Shown here piece after piece: positions 31,314 through 40,749 of a stretch of 64,000 bases of DNA. The notes beneath the pieces were generated by a model, which did no database searches, was not told where the DNA came from, and saw nothing but the letters and a program-made list of their open reading frames with translations. Source of the DNA: CAIZQW01 sp942493055 (lineage in GTDB: Bacteria; Verrucomicrobiota; Kiritimatiellia; RFP12; UBA1067); the NCBI GenBank assembly GCA_942493055.1, contig OW818680.1:248001-312000 (forward strand). The letters run 5' to 3'. Both the position numbers and the translations under genes were made by a program. How positions within the stretch are numbered: position 1 is the first letter of the stretch; every line of letters starts with the position of its first letter.

Positions 31314-32675
31314 TTACTGAATATGGCTAACCAGCTTGCTGGCCATCCCGATATACCGCGCAGGTGTCATATTCAGGAGAAGCGCTTTGTCGTCAGCAGG
31401 AATATCAAGCCCCTCTATGAACTCTTGCATCACCTCGGCCGTCATCTTCCTGCCCCGCGTAAGGTCCTTCAGTTGCTCATAAGGATTAGGCTTGCCCAGT
31501 TTGCGCATCACGGTCTGTATGGGTTCCGCCAAAACTTCCCACGCCTCTTTTAAATCATCTTCAAGCCGTGCGGCGTTGAGTTTGATCTTGCCGAGTCCCT
31601 TCAGGGTCGCCTGGTAGGCGGCGAGTGAATAGCCAAAGCCCACCCCCATATTGCGCAGCACGGTCGAATCCGTCAGATCGCGTTGCAGACGCGAGATCGG
31701 CAACTTGCGCGCCATGTGCTCCAAAACCGCATTCGCCAAGCCGAGGTTGCCTTCACTGTTTTCAAAGTCAATCGGGTTCACTTTGTGAGGCATGGTCGAG
31801 GAACCGACCTCACCCTTGATGGTCTTCTGTCCCAGATAGCCGAGTGATATATAGGACCAGATATCACGGTCTAAATCGAGCAGAATCGTGTTCCAACGTG
31901 CGAGCGCATCAAAGAGCTCGGCAATGCCATCGTGCGCTTCAATCTGCGTGGTCAGCACATTCTGCTTCAGTCCGAAGTGCCCTTCGATGACCCGCTTTGA
32001 AAATGCTTCCCAATCGACATTCGGGTAGGCTGCGAGATGGGCATTATAACAGCCGACAGCACCGTTCATCTTGGCAGGCATCACAATAGCGTCGAGCTGA
32101 GCCGCCTGGCGATTCAGACGCGCAACAAACACGGCGAGTTCTTTGCCCAGCGTCGTAGGTGAAGCAGGCTGGCCATGGGTGCGTGCGAGCATTGCAGCAT
32201 CACGGGTCTCAATGGCAAATGCGGATAGAACATCTGTCACCTTCTTCTGTGCGGCGCGCAACACAGCCAGTCCGTCACGCAACATGAGCGCGTGGGCCAT
32301 ATTGTTGATGTCTTCCGAGGTGCAGGCGAAATGGACAAACTCGCCACGATATTCAAGCGGAGTGCCTGCGAGTTTCTCCTTGATAAAATACTCAACAGCC
32401 TTCACGTCATGATTGGTGGTGGACTCGATGGTCTTGACGCGCCGCGCATCATCAACGGAAAATTGCTCCGCAATTGACCGCAACAAGGCGCGATCCTCAG
32501 CGTTCAGCGCCTGAGCCTCTGGAATCTCCTCAGCATCACAAAGGGCCTCCAGCCAGGCGATTTCAACAGCTACACGCCGTTGGACCAGGCCAAACTCCGA
32601 GAATATCGGGGCGAGTTCCGTTAATTTTGATGCGTACCGCCCATCAAGCGGTGAAAGTGCTGTCAGCGTATCCAT
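31314..32675 (-). CDS. purB: Adenylosuccinate lyase
   Basis: 453 residues. It splits SAICAR and adenylosuccinate in purine synthesis. The fumarase-family signature is S-S-T-M-P-H-K-V-N-P-I in 'GSSTMPHKVNPIDFENSEGN'; the catalytic base region 'HTFACTSEDINN' is represented here by 'VHFACTSEDINNMAHALMLR', and the acid histidine lies in 'LARTHGQPASPTTLGKELA'. The sequence resembles the E. coli type of PurB. Ribosome-binding site AAGGAG six bases before the ATG. Confidence 0.95.
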   Translation of the reverse strand: MDTLTALSPLDGRYASKLTELAPIFSEFGLVQRRVAVEIAWLEALCDAEEIPEAQALNAEDRALLRSIAEQFSVDDARRVKTIESTTNHDVKAVEYFIKEKLAGTPLEYRGEFVHFACTSEDINNMAHALMLRDGLAVLRAAQKKVTDVLSAFAIETRDAAMLARTHGQPASPTTLGKELAVFVARLNRQAAQLDAIVMPAKMNGAVGCYNAHLAAYPNVDWEAFSKRVIEGHFGLKQNVLTTQIEAHDGIAELFDALARWNTILLDLDRDIWSYISLGYLGQKTIKGEVGSSTMPHKVNPIDFENSEGNLGLANAVLEHMARKLPISRLQRDLTDSTVLRNMGVGFGYSLAAYQATLKGLGKIKLNAARLEDDLKEAWEVLAEPIQTVMRKLGKPNPYEQLKDLTRGRKMTAEVMQEFIEGLDIPADDKALLLNMTPARYIGMASKLVSHIQ

Positions 32676-32750
32676 AATAACTCCTTGAAAAAGTTAAATA
32701 TTACCCTATTCCGTCCCTTGCCGCAAATGAAACTTCATGTAACTGCACCC

Positions 32751-33347
32751 TTACTTACTGCTGAGCGATTTTCGCAGGAGGGTTTCGGCATCTTTGATAT
32801 CCGGATTGGCGGCAAAGGCGGCTTGCGCCATTTTGTAGGCAGTATCCTGCGGGAAGCCGAGCTGGGTGAGGGCCAGGATGGTGTCACGCAGCATCGCGTT
32901 CTTTGCATCGCCGCCGCCGGCGGTCGAGGCGGCAAGGGCCTCCAGCGGATTGACCTTGTCTCGCAGTTCGATGATGAGGCGTTCCGCAGTCTTCTTGCCA
33001 ATGCCATGGATCGAGCTGATCCGCTTGATGTTGCCCTCGGCGATGGCCGCGATCAGTTCAGAGATCGTCATCCCGCTCAGCACGCTGAGCGCGGTCTTGG
33101 GGCCAATGCCATTGACATTGATCAGCCGTTCAAACATCTGTTTCTCTTCAGCCTGCATGAAGCCGAAGAGGATATTAATGTCCTCGCGGATATGATGATA
33201 GGTCAGCAATTTGCAGGAGGCCCCTGTTGCGGGTAAGCGGTCGTAGGTGCTCAGGGAGATAAAGACCTCGTAGCCGACACCCTGTACATCCAACAGCGCC
33301 ACGCTCGGACTCTTTTCAGCCAATGTTCCATTTAAAAAAGCAATCAT
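32751..33347 (-). CDS. ruvA: Holliday junction helicase subunit RuvA
   Basis: 198 residues. N-terminal OB domain ('LLDVQGVGYEVFISLSTYDRLP'), two helix-hairpin-helix motifs 'INVNGIGPKTALSVLSGM' and 'ISSIHGIGKKTAERLIIELRD', and a C-terminal three-helix domain that contacts RuvB ('ALTQLGFPQDTAYKMA'). Length is normal. RuvB and RuvC are not adjacent. RuvA binds four-way junctions as a tetramer. Confidence 0.95.
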   Translation of the reverse strand: MIAFLNGTLAEKSPSVALLDVQGVGYEVFISLSTYDRLPATGASCKLLTYHHIREDINILFGFMQAEEKQMFERLINVNGIGPKTALSVLSGMTISELIAAIAEGNIKRISSIHGIGKKTAERLIIELRDKVNPLEALAASTAGGGDAKNAMLRDTILALTQLGFPQDTAYKMAQAAFAANPDIKDAETLLRKSLSSK

Positions 33348-33375
33348 ACATTCTCCTTGTCTACTTGAAGATTTT

Positions 33376-33470
33376 CAACTAATTAAACCAATTTAACTAA
33401 TTTAAATTATGCTTTACCAGCAGAAGTTTTCACTACACTCAATTCGCTTAATTCGTTAAATTCGTTGATA
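33376..33470. repeat. A+T-rich iterated-word element with inverted arms
   Basis: The left arm reads CAACTAATTAAACCAATTTA and continues with the same words; the right arm is the inverse class (CAATTCGCTTAATTCGTTAA, then ATTCGTTGA). The centre is 20-25 bases. It occupies the space between ruvA and rodA and is of the same build as the other inverted-arm elements. Confidence 0.6.
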
Positions 33471-33508
33471 AAAAACTCTCCTCGGTTTATTCCTGTCTGA
33501 CGCCACTG

Positions 33509-34795
33509 CTAGTCGTTATCGGAAAGTCCGCAGAGGAGTCCTGCAATAAAGAGGCACGTGATCAGGCTGCTCCCTCCATGACTGATAAAGGGCAAGGTGA
33601 TGCCGGTCATGGGAAGCGCCTTTGTCACGCCCGCCAGATTCAGGAGTGTCTGCATGGCGAGGGAGGCGGTCAAGCCCACGCAGAGGAGACGTTCAAAGGG
33701 CGTCCGTGAAGCGCCAGCCGCGCGGAAGCCGCGCGAGAAAAATGTGGCATAAATCAACAAGAGAAGGGCGCACCCTACAAAGCCGATCTCCTCTGCTAAG
33801 GCGGCATAGATAAAGTCGGAGGTCACAATCGGGACGGTTTCCGGGGAGCCCGTGCCCAGCCCCGCACCCCACCAGCCACCGGAGTACATCGCTGTCAAGC
33901 CTTGCAAAATCTGCCAGCCTTTCCCCGTGGGATCCACAAAAGGATTCAGCCAGACATCAAACCGCGCTTGCGCATGGGACGAAATAAACTGCAAGCCAAA
34001 GCCAGCAGCCGCAACCCCTGCGAGGCCAATGGCGAGGTAGCCCGTCCGCTTGGCCACAGCAAAAAGCATGACGATCAAGATGGTGTTCAACAGCACAACC
34101 AAGCCGAGATCGTGCAGCAGAATCGTCAAGGCCATGGGAACGCCCCACAGGAGGACAAGTCCGAGCAGGGAGGAGAAGGGCGGCACAGGTATTCCGCTCA
34201 GGGTCTCGGAAAACTCCTTTTGGCGCTGGCTTAAATGCGTCGCCAGAAAAAAGACCAGCAAGGGCTTCACGATTTCAGTCGGGTTGATGTTGCCCGAGAG
34301 GTACGTGCCGCCGCGATAACTGCGTCCGAGTACCAGCATGGCCACCAGAACCCCCACAGCCGCAATATAGGCCCCCCACCCCAAGGCTTGCAACCAGCTG
34401 CCACGGCCCTTGGCGGTCAACGTCACCCCGATGAGAAAGGCCCCCAGTCCGATGGCAAAGGGCAGCATCGGAAAAATATTATTCTTTAGATCAAGCTGAT
34501 CATAACTGCCCATCCTAAACTGGATCAACAGCCCCATGGCGCTCAAGACGATGATTGCTCCGAGAATGCCGGAATCGCCCCGCCAATGGATCAAGGCCAG
34601 CCAGATCAGCACAAGGGGGACGCCTATTGAAAAAACAGCAAGCGGAAGCAAGGGTTGCCAGTTGATGAGGGCGGGACGCAGGAGCGATTCGATGCCCAGC
34701 AGCGAAAGCATGGCGCAACTCAGGGCCATCAGAGAGATTAAGAAGATACCTGTTGCTGAGGCGACGGAACCGATGATGGCTTTTGTATTTTTCAT
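33509..34795 (-). CDS. rodA: RodA/FtsW-family peptidoglycan glycosyltransferase (SEDS)
   Basis: 428 residues, about ten membrane helices. SEDS features: 'LVIWLALIHWRGDSG', 'RGGTYLSGNINPTEIVKPLLVFFLA' (the S-x-x-x-P-x-E-x-x-K of the family; here N-P-T-E-I-V-K-P), 'QSRFDVWLNPF' type (here QARFDVWLNPF), 'GWWGAGLGTGSPETVPIVTSDFIYAALAEEIGFVG', and 'PMTGITLPFISHGGSSLI'. SEDS proteins polymerise glycan strands with a class B PBP; the partner is the overlapping upstream gene (ATGA). RodA versus FtsW cannot be fully settled, but the pair with a PBP2-like protein favours RodA. Confidence 0.85.
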   Translation of the reverse strand: MKNTKAIIGSVASATGIFLISLMALSCAMLSLLGIESLLRPALINWQPLLPLAVFSIGVPLVLIWLALIHWRGDSGILGAIIVLSAMGLLIQFRMGSYDQLDLKNNIFPMLPFAIGLGAFLIGVTLTAKGRGSWLQALGWGAYIAAVGVLVAMLVLGRSYRGGTYLSGNINPTEIVKPLLVFFLATHLSQRQKEFSETLSGIPVPPFSSLLGLVLLWGVPMALTILLHDLGLVVLLNTILIVMLFAVAKRTGYLAIGLAGVAAAGFGLQFISSHAQARFDVWLNPFVDPTGKGWQILQGLTAMYSGGWWGAGLGTGSPETVPIVTSDFIYAALAEEIGFVGCALLLLIYATFFSRGFRAAGASRTPFERLLCVGLTASLAMQTLLNLAGVTKALPMTGITLPFISHGGSSLITCLFIAGLLCGLSDND

Positions 34796-36396
34796 TTAGT
34801 CCTCCCTTGCACGGGAGGTGTTTGCTTGAGTGCCTTGAACACTTCAGGCTTTTTAACATAGCCCAGCCTGTCAGCAGCCAATAAAATATTCTTTGCGACA
34901 GGCAGAGCTGCAGCGGCTCCGAACCCGCCATTTTCAATCAGCACCGTGACAACAATATTGGGGCTCTTCTGGGGGGCCATGCAGGTGAACCACGCGTGAT
35001 CCTCTGCACCCGGAACCTGAGCAGTGCCAGTCTTTCCGCAGACCTCGAGTCCAGGAATATTGCAACCCTTGCCGGTTCCTCTGATGACCACCTCGCGAAG
35101 CATGGCGCGGACCTGTGCCGCCACAGAGGCGGAACAGAGCGTATCCAGCTTCTTCATATTTTCAGCCGTATCTAACCGAGGGACCATCAGGTCGCCATCA
35201 TTTGCAATGGCGGCGGTCATGCAAGCCACATGCAACGGCGTCATCACGATTTCGCCTTGTCCAATCGAGAGCATCGCAAGCTTTGAACGATACGTGGCAA
35301 CCGGGGCATTGCCCGGCGACGTCTTGAGCGCGTCATCCAGCGATTTCATATAGACCAAGGGCTCATTGATGTGCATGCGCGCCATCATGGTGTTGAACGC
35401 ATTTGTCCCGCAGGCGACTCCCAACTGGGCGAAATAGACATTGGAGGAGTGCACCATGGCCTCCTTCATATTGAGGCTCCCCCACCCTGTCCATATTGCG
35501 CCGCGACGCTCAAAGGCGAAGTATTCGCTGTCCCGGATCGGGGGCGTGTGTGCAGCAACAACATAACCCATTCCCGGGCAGGCAAAGATCGGCGAACGCT
35601 TTTCCGTCAGGGCGCTTGCAGCCATGAGAATTTTAAAGATCGACCCTGGCGGATAGCGTCCTTGGGTCGCGCGATTGAACGTCGGCATATTTTCTTCAAT
35701 CGAGGCTGGTCCAGGATCATGCGGATTAAACCCAGGCGAGCTGACCATCGCGAGGATGGAGCCTGATACCGGACGCATGACGATGATTGCCCCGCGCCGT
35801 CCGTTCAGCAAATCAAAGGCTGTTTCCTGCAAGCGGGAGTCAATCGTCAGGGTGACGGCCTGCCCCTCTTCCGCGCGGCCCTTAAAGAAATCCTTCGCCT
35901 TTTCAAGCGGATTCTCTTCCTGCTGAAAGCCATTCAAGACAGAGTCATACAGGAGTTCAACCCCTGTGATACCGCAACGCGGATGGTAGTATCCCACAGG
36001 ATGGGCGAAGGCATTTCCAAACGGATAGCGGCGGCCCCACATGTCGCCGGGCTTAGGCGCCGCGATGACGAGTCCGCGGCAATCCAGAATCGGTCCGCGC
36101 ATGATCTGTCGGGTCGCAGCATTCGGACGCTTATCATACCGGCGGATGAAGCGTACAAAGTCACGCCGGTAGTAACCGCCGATCTGCCAGGTCATCTGGT
36201 AACCGAGCACAGCCACCATAAGGACGACTATTCCCGCACGGAGCATGCGATAGGTCATCTTTCCGGGGGCCGGGGAGGGCGCGAAGAGTATGACGAGCGT
36301 CGCAATCCCGAAAAAAACAAGAAAGGTCATTTTGAGGATTCGGACTACATCCTCATCCGGAAAGGCATTCACAAACTTTGTCAAGAGTTCAAACAT
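34792..36396 (-). CDS. Class B penicillin-binding protein (transpeptidase)
   Basis: 534 residues from the ATG at 36396, one base after the DUF1638 stop; a TTG at 36405 in the same frame would overlap it. Membrane helices near the N-terminus (about 25-45, 55-75), a pedestal domain ('RGPILDCRGLVIA', 'PFGNAFAHPVGYY'), and the transpeptidase with S-I-F-K in 'RYPPGSIFKILMA', S-S-N in 'MVHSSNVYFAQLG', and K-T-G in 'EVCGKTGTAQVPG'. All three active-site motifs are intact. Works with the adjacent SEDS protein in cell-wall synthesis. Confidence 0.88.
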   Translation of the reverse strand: MFELLTKFVNAFPDEDVVRILKMTFLVFFGIATLVILFAPSPAPGKMTYRMLRAGIVVLMVAVLGYQMTWQIGGYYRRDFVRFIRRYDKRPNAATRQIMRGPILDCRGLVIAAPKPGDMWGRRYPFGNAFAHPVGYYHPRCGITGVELLYDSVLNGFQQEENPLEKAKDFFKGRAEEGQAVTLTIDSRLQETAFDLLNGRRGAIIVMRPVSGSILAMVSSPGFNPHDPGPASIEENMPTFNRATQGRYPPGSIFKILMAASALTEKRSPIFACPGMGYVVAAHTPPIRDSEYFAFERRGAIWTGWGSLNMKEAMVHSSNVYFAQLGVACGTNAFNTMMARMHINEPLVYMKSLDDALKTSPGNAPVATYRSKLAMLSIGQGEIVMTPLHVACMTAAIANDGDLMVPRLDTAENMKKLDTLCSASVAAQVRAMLREVVIRGTGKGCNIPGLEVCGKTGTAQVPGAEDHAWFTCMAPQKSPNIVVTVLIENGGFGAAAALPVAKNILLAADRLGYVKKPEVFKALKQTPPVQGRTK

Positions 36397-36397
36397 C

Positions 36398-37189
36398 TTA
36401 CACAACGCGATCTGTCACTTCAGGCGCCGCCGAGGCAGCGATCACCTGCTTTAAATCATAAACACCTTGTGTGCTGTGGAACGGCGGAATGACGAGATAC
36501 TCCTCTTCCGGCCAAACGCCATCAATCAGTTGCTGAATCATCCGGATGTTTCCTGACTCCACCTTCCAGGCGCGTTGATTGCCATCCGACTCCAAGCGAA
36601 CACGGGCGCGCGCCATCGCCTCGGAGTTGGAGGTTTCAGCGACATCAATAAAGAGCGCCGGTTCATCTTCGCGTACCGGATGGAGGGTCTGCCAAAGGTA
36701 TTTCGCATTGTCCTCGCCATACTTCTCCACATAAGCCTCATACGTATCGCCGACACCGCCTGTATAGCCACCTTCGGTGCGATAGGTTTCACTTCCGCGC
36801 TCCAGGTAGCCGATGGAGGAAAACGGGCGGCTGGGGTTATCGCCGAAAACAGCTTCATAGCGCGCGGCGCTCCCCAGCAGCACGGTCGCGCAATCGTGAG
36901 CCCTGGGAATAATGATGGGGGTCCTGCGCGCCTGCAGTCCGACAGCCGCATTGCCGCACAAGCCATACAGCAAAAGGACGGCGTCATGACGGATATCCTG
37001 TGCGTCTTCAGCATCAATGAGCGATTGAAGGCGTTCCCTCAGGTAAGCCGGGTTGACATGCAGTCCGAGTTCAACAAAGACGGGGTCGACCAGATGAGGC
37101 GTTTTTGACAGGCACCAGCACGCCTCGCGTTGGAAAACATTGCAAGCGATCAATTTCAACTTCAGCCGTTTTTCATTTGGATCCTGCAT
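36398..37189 (-). CDS. DUF1638-family protein
   Basis: 263 residues, cytoplasmic. It fits DUF1638 by 'KLIACNVFQREACW', 'VLLLYGLCGNAAVGLQAR', 'IIIPRAHDCATVLLGS' and 'YEAVFGDNP'. The family has conserved Cys and His and is often found near corrinoid-dependent methyltransferases, which are not in this window. Function unknown. The start abuts the tsaC stop (TAAATG) and the gene ends one base before the PBP start. Confidence 0.8.
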   Translation of the reverse strand: MQDPNEKRLKLKLIACNVFQREACWCLSKTPHLVDPVFVELGLHVNPAYLRERLQSLIDAEDAQDIRHDAVLLLYGLCGNAAVGLQARRTPIIIPRAHDCATVLLGSAARYEAVFGDNPSRPFSSIGYLERGSETYRTEGGYTGGVGDTYEAYVEKYGEDNAKYLWQTLHPVREDEPALFIDVAETSNSEAMARARVRLESDGNQRAWKVESGNIRMIQQLIDGVWPEEEYLVIPPFHSTQGVYDLKQVIAASAAPEVTDRVV

Positions 37190-37780
37190 TTATTTCCGCT
37201 CCTCAATCTTTAGAATGTCCTCTGACGGAATAGCACCCTCACGAATCACTGTGAGTTTTCCATCGTCTGTAACCTTGACAACCGTACTCGCCACACCGCC
37301 GGGTGAAACACCGCCGTCAATGACTAAATCAGCCTCCAGTCCCACATCCTTGAGCGCGGAGACTGCACTGGTCGCAGGCATCTCACCGCTCAAGTTCGCA
37401 CTGGTCACGCGCAAAACGCCTCCACAGGCCGCGATGAGCGCTCGGGTGCCCTCATGCGCGGGCACACGGAACCCCTCAAATCCTTCACCGAAGGGCAACA
37501 CCAAGGTCAGGGCGCCTGGCCAATACAACGATGCCAGCCGCTTGGCAACCTCGGGAAAGCTCGCGCCAAAGCGCTCGACCGCCTCGGGCTCGGACGCCAG
37601 CAAGGCGATCGGTTTGCCGGTGGGTCTGCCCTTGATGGTACAGATTCGCGCAACCGCCTCCTGCTGCGCCGGATGAGCCGCAATACCATAGACGGTATCC
37701 GTTGGAATAATGACGACACCTCCCTTTGTCAAAAGGGTTGCTGCCTCTAAAATCACTGTGGATGAAAGTAAACGAATCAT
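37190..37780 (-). CDS. tsaC: Threonylcarbamoyl-AMP synthase (Sua5/YciO/YrdC)
   Basis: 196 residues, single-domain TsaC length. It makes threonylcarbamoyl-AMP for t6A37 of tRNA. 'GGVVIIPTDTVYGIAAHP' is the P-T-[DE]-T-x-Y-G signature, followed by 'IKGRPTGKPIALL' (K-x-R) and 'YWPGALTLVLP', 'VTSANLSGE' (S-A-N-x-S-G). Complete. First gene of a string of four overlapping or abutting genes; promoter at 37813-37841. Confidence 0.92.
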   Translation of the reverse strand: MIRLLSSTVILEAATLLTKGGVVIIPTDTVYGIAAHPAQQEAVARICTIKGRPTGKPIALLASEPEAVERFGASFPEVAKRLASLYWPGALTLVLPFGEGFEGFRVPAHEGTRALIAACGGVLRVTSANLSGEMPATSAVSALKDVGLEADLVIDGGVSPGGVASTVVKVTDDGKLTVIREGAIPSEDILKIEERK

Positions 37781-37812
37781 GATCTTTCTTTTAGGTACAT
37801 TTTTGACGGAAG

Positions 37813-37841
37813 AGTATACCTTACTTGCCTTTTGACCGCAA
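37813..37841 (-). promoter_or_regulatory. Promoter for tsaC
   Basis: Minus strand TTGCGG (37841-37836), 17-base spacer, TATACT (37818-37813), 33 bases from the tsaC ATG. Overlaps the divergent promoter for the next gene. Confidence 0.5.
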
Positions 37842-37853
37842 GACCGCTATATT
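37825..37853 (+). promoter_or_regulatory. Promoter for the epimerase-symporter pair
   Basis: TTGCCT (37825-37830), 17-base spacer, TATATT (37848-37853). Transcription start near 37860, then AAAAGGAG and the ATG at 37879. Confidence 0.5.
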
Positions 37854-37878
37854 ATCAAAACTCAAAAGGAGCTTGGCG

Positions 37879-38919
37879 ATGCAAAAAGTGTTTGTGACGG
37901 GCGGAAGTGGTTTCTTGGGCATTAACCTCATTCGATACTTGCGGAGCAAGGGGATAACTGACATTACCTCTATCGACCTGGTTCCCTTTGACTATCCGGA
38001 GAAGAACGAAGTTAAGACCATCGTGGGTGACATTCGCGACGTGCCTGCGCTTCGTGCGGCCATGAAGGGCGCAAACTGGGTCATCCATACGGCTGCGGCC
38101 CTCCCGCTCTATTCGGAACAGGATATCATGACCACAGACGTCGACGGCACCCGTAATGTTCTGGAGGCCGCCTTGGAATTCGGCGTCGAACGCATGGTGA
38201 TGATCTCGTCCACGGCGGTCTATGGCATCCCCGACCACCACCCCCTCGTCGAAACTGATAAGATGGTGGGTGTAGGACCCTACGGCAAGGCGAAAATCAT
38301 GGCTGAGGAGGTCTGCTTATCCTTCCGCCAAAAAGGGCTGTGCGTGCCGGTCATCCGTCCCAAATCCTTTATCGGTCCGGAACGGCTGGGCGTCTTTGCG
38401 CTCTTCTATGACTGGGCGCATACCGGCCACGGCTTCCCCATGATCGGCAGTGGCAAGAACCGCTATCAGCTTTTGGATGTCGAAGACCTCTGCGGCGCCA
38501 TCTGGCTGACACTGACCCTAGACAAAGCCATCGTCAATGACACCTTTAACATTGGCGCAAAACATTTCACAACCATGCGCGAGGATTACCAGGCTGTGCT
38601 CGACAAGGCTGGGTTCGGCAAAAAGATCAGGGGTTTTCCGGCCAAGCCGATGATCTGGACCCTGCGCTTTCTTGAGTTGCTGCACCTCTCGCCCCTCTAT
38701 AAGTGGGTCTATGAGACAGCCTGCGAAGATTCCTTTGTCAGCATTGAAAAAGCGGAGCGCATCCTCGGGTACGCCCCCACGTTTTCGAACAAGGATGCAC
38801 TGGTGCGCAATTTTGACTGGTATGTCGCCAACCTGCATGCCTTTAAAAATGCCTCGGGCGTTTCGCATCGCGTTCCCTGGAAGCAAGGGATCTTGCGCTT
38901 TGTAAAAATATTCTTCTAA
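37879..38919 (+). CDS. NAD(P)-dependent epimerase/dehydratase (extended SDR)
   Basis: 346 residues from the ATG at 37879 (a good AAAAGGAG upstream; earlier in-frame starts lie inside the promoter). Rossmann fold with G-G-S-G-F-L-G at residues 8-14 and the catalytic Tyr-Lys pair in 'GPYGKAKIMAE', preceded by 'SSTAVYG'. Extended SDRs of this type act on nucleotide sugars or 3-beta-hydroxysteroid-like substrates; the substrate is not readable. It is 21 bases before the symporter gene, likely one transcript. Confidence 0.85.
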   Translation: MQKVFVTGGSGFLGINLIRYLRSKGITDITSIDLVPFDYPEKNEVKTIVGDIRDVPALRAAMKGANWVIHTAAALPLYSEQDIMTTDVDGTRNVLEAALEFGVERMVMISSTAVYGIPDHHPLVETDKMVGVGPYGKAKIMAEEVCLSFRQKGLCVPVIRPKSFIGPERLGVFALFYDWAHTGHGFPMIGSGKNRYQLLDVEDLCGAIWLTLTLDKAIVNDTFNIGAKHFTTMREDYQAVLDKAGFGKKIRGFPAKPMIWTLRFLELLHLSPLYKWVYETACEDSFVSIEKAERILGYAPTFSNKDALVRNFDWYVANLHAFKNASGVSHRVPWKQGILRFVKIFF

Positions 38920-38940
38920 GCTGAATAAATAAGGATCGTT

Positions 38941-40653
38941 ATGACCTCTATTGACTTCGTTGTTATTGGGTTGTTCTCTGCTTTGATTGTCTTCATCGGC
39001 CTCTCCTTTTCAAAGACTTCCGGTAAAGATATGCGCTCCTTCTTTTCGGCAGGCGGTGCTGTGCCGTGGTGGATTAACGGACTCTCTTTATTCATGGGGT
39101 TTGTTTCCGCCAACACCTTTGTTGCGTGGGGCTCCATCGCGTACAAATCCGGGCTGGTCGCCATCGCCATTCAATGGATGATGGCGATTGCCGGCTTACT
39201 TGTCGGCTTCCTCATAGCACCCTACTGGCATCGGACTCGGGCATTGACAGCCGCGGAGTATATCTCAGACCGACTCGGCGTGCGGACCCAAAAAACATAC
39301 TCCGCCATATACCTGGCCATTATGGTCTTCATGACGGGCGTCTACATTTATGCCGTGGCCAAACTGTTGATGGTCTCCACGAACCTTGTTCTTCCGGGAT
39401 GTACAAAAGAGGCCTCCCTCTATTTCTGGATTATGGTACTTGGGCTCACGGTGATTATTTACACAACCGTGGGCGGTTTGTGGGCTGTCGTGGTCACGGA
39501 CACGCTTCAATTTGTCATTCTGACCGCAGCGGCGCTGATCGTGGTGCCGCTGGCGATCACCAAGGTCGGCGGACTCCAACAGTTCTTTGCCTCACAGCCA
39601 ACGGAAGGCTTTTTCAACCTCACCAACCATGAATACACCTGGCAATTCCTTGTCGCCTTTGGACTCTACAACTTCTTCTACTTGGCTGGACAATGGGGCT
39701 TTGTTCAGCGCTATACTTCCGTGAAAACCGAAGGTGAAGCGCGCAAAGTCGGCTGGCTCTTTGGAGGGCTCTACCTCATCAGCCCGATCATCTGGATGCT
39801 TCCGCCGATGATCTGCCGTGTCGTGAATCCGAATTTACAGGGACTGCAATCAGAAGAGGCATACTTGATGATCAGCAGCCAAGTGCTTCCGGCGGGTATG
39901 ATCGGGCTCCTGATTATCAGTCTGGTCTTTGCAACGAACAGTTCCGTGCAAGGGGTGCTCAATATCGCTGCGGGCGTGATTACGAATGACCTCTTTAAAC
40001 CCCACTTTCCGCACACTTCAGAGAAGCAGCTCATGCGCGTAGCGAAAGCGGCGACCTTCTTCTTCGGCATGATCACCATGGTGATTGCGATGCTCGTCCC
40101 TTCGATGGGCGGCGCGACTCAGGTCGTCTTAACCATGGCTGGCTTGACAGGCTGCCCGCTCTACCTTCCGCTCATCTGGGTTCTCTTCTCCAAGCGGCAT
40201 ACGGGCATGACCGTGCTCTCTACAACGGTGATTTCACTGGCCATCACGTTGTCGCTGAAATTCCTGCTTCCGTTGATTCCTGGATGTCAGGCGCTCTCCC
40301 GCGCGAACGAGATGATTGCGGGTGTTGTTGTCCCTGCGGTGATCATGCTCTTCCAAGAGATCCTTTTGCGGATACGTCAGGCCCCCACCACCCCCTACGA
40401 AGCCTTCGACAAGATCAGGGCAGCCAAGTTGGCGCAGGAAGCTAAAGATGTTCAAGTGATTACGGAAGAGGCTGAGGCAGAGAACCGTCAAGGGATCCGC
40501 ATGATCGCCATTGGCATTCTCTTTACCGGGTTTGTGATTGGCACATTAGGGGTGATGGCGAAGCAAGGGACAACTACAGTCGTCACCATCGCGGCCATCC
40601 TCCTTGCACTGGGCGGCTGGTTCTTCTATGGAACACTGAAGAAGGCGAAATAA
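38941..40653 (+). CDS. Sodium/solute symporter (SSS family)
   Basis: 570 residues, about 13-14 membrane helices. SSS hallmarks: 'RSFFSAGGAVPWWINGLSLF', 'TAAEYISDRLG', and 'TTVGGLWAVVVTDTLQFVI' (G-G-L-x-A-V-x-x-T-D-x-x-Q). A polar cytoplasmic insert at about 480-515 is rich in Glu/Lys. Imports a sugar, sialic acid, amino acid or similar with Na+; the substrate cannot be told. Good ribosome-binding site TAAGGATCG. Presumably cotranscribed with the upstream SDR. Confidence 0.85.
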   Translation: MTSIDFVVIGLFSALIVFIGLSFSKTSGKDMRSFFSAGGAVPWWINGLSLFMGFVSANTFVAWGSIAYKSGLVAIAIQWMMAIAGLLVGFLIAPYWHRTRALTAAEYISDRLGVRTQKTYSAIYLAIMVFMTGVYIYAVAKLLMVSTNLVLPGCTKEASLYFWIMVLGLTVIIYTTVGGLWAVVVTDTLQFVILTAAALIVVPLAITKVGGLQQFFASQPTEGFFNLTNHEYTWQFLVAFGLYNFFYLAGQWGFVQRYTSVKTEGEARKVGWLFGGLYLISPIIWMLPPMICRVVNPNLQGLQSEEAYLMISSQVLPAGMIGLLIISLVFATNSSVQGVLNIAAGVITNDLFKPHFPHTSEKQLMRVAKAATFFFGMITMVIAMLVPSMGGATQVVLTMAGLTGCPLYLPLIWVLFSKRHTGMTVLSTTVISLAITLSLKFLLPLIPGCQALSRANEMIAGVVVPAVIMLFQEILLRIRQAPTTPYEAFDKIRAAKLAQEAKDVQVITEEAEAENRQGIRMIAIGILFTGFVIGTLGVMAKQGTTTVVTIAAILLALGGWFFYGTLKKAK

Positions 40654-40676
40654 TGCTCTTTTTTTGTGGGCTGACC

Positions 40677-40705
40677 TTGCAAGTTATCATTAAGGTGTGT
40701 TAATC
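40677..40705 (+). promoter_or_regulatory. Possible weak promoter
   Basis: TTGCAA at 40677-40682, 17-base spacer, TTAATC at 40700-40705, ahead of the giant secreted protein gene. The -10 is poor, so this is a tentative call. Confidence 0.25.
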
Positions 40706-40749
40706 TGAGGAAAATTAGGTGGTGGCATTAAATGAACAGGAGTATGAAT

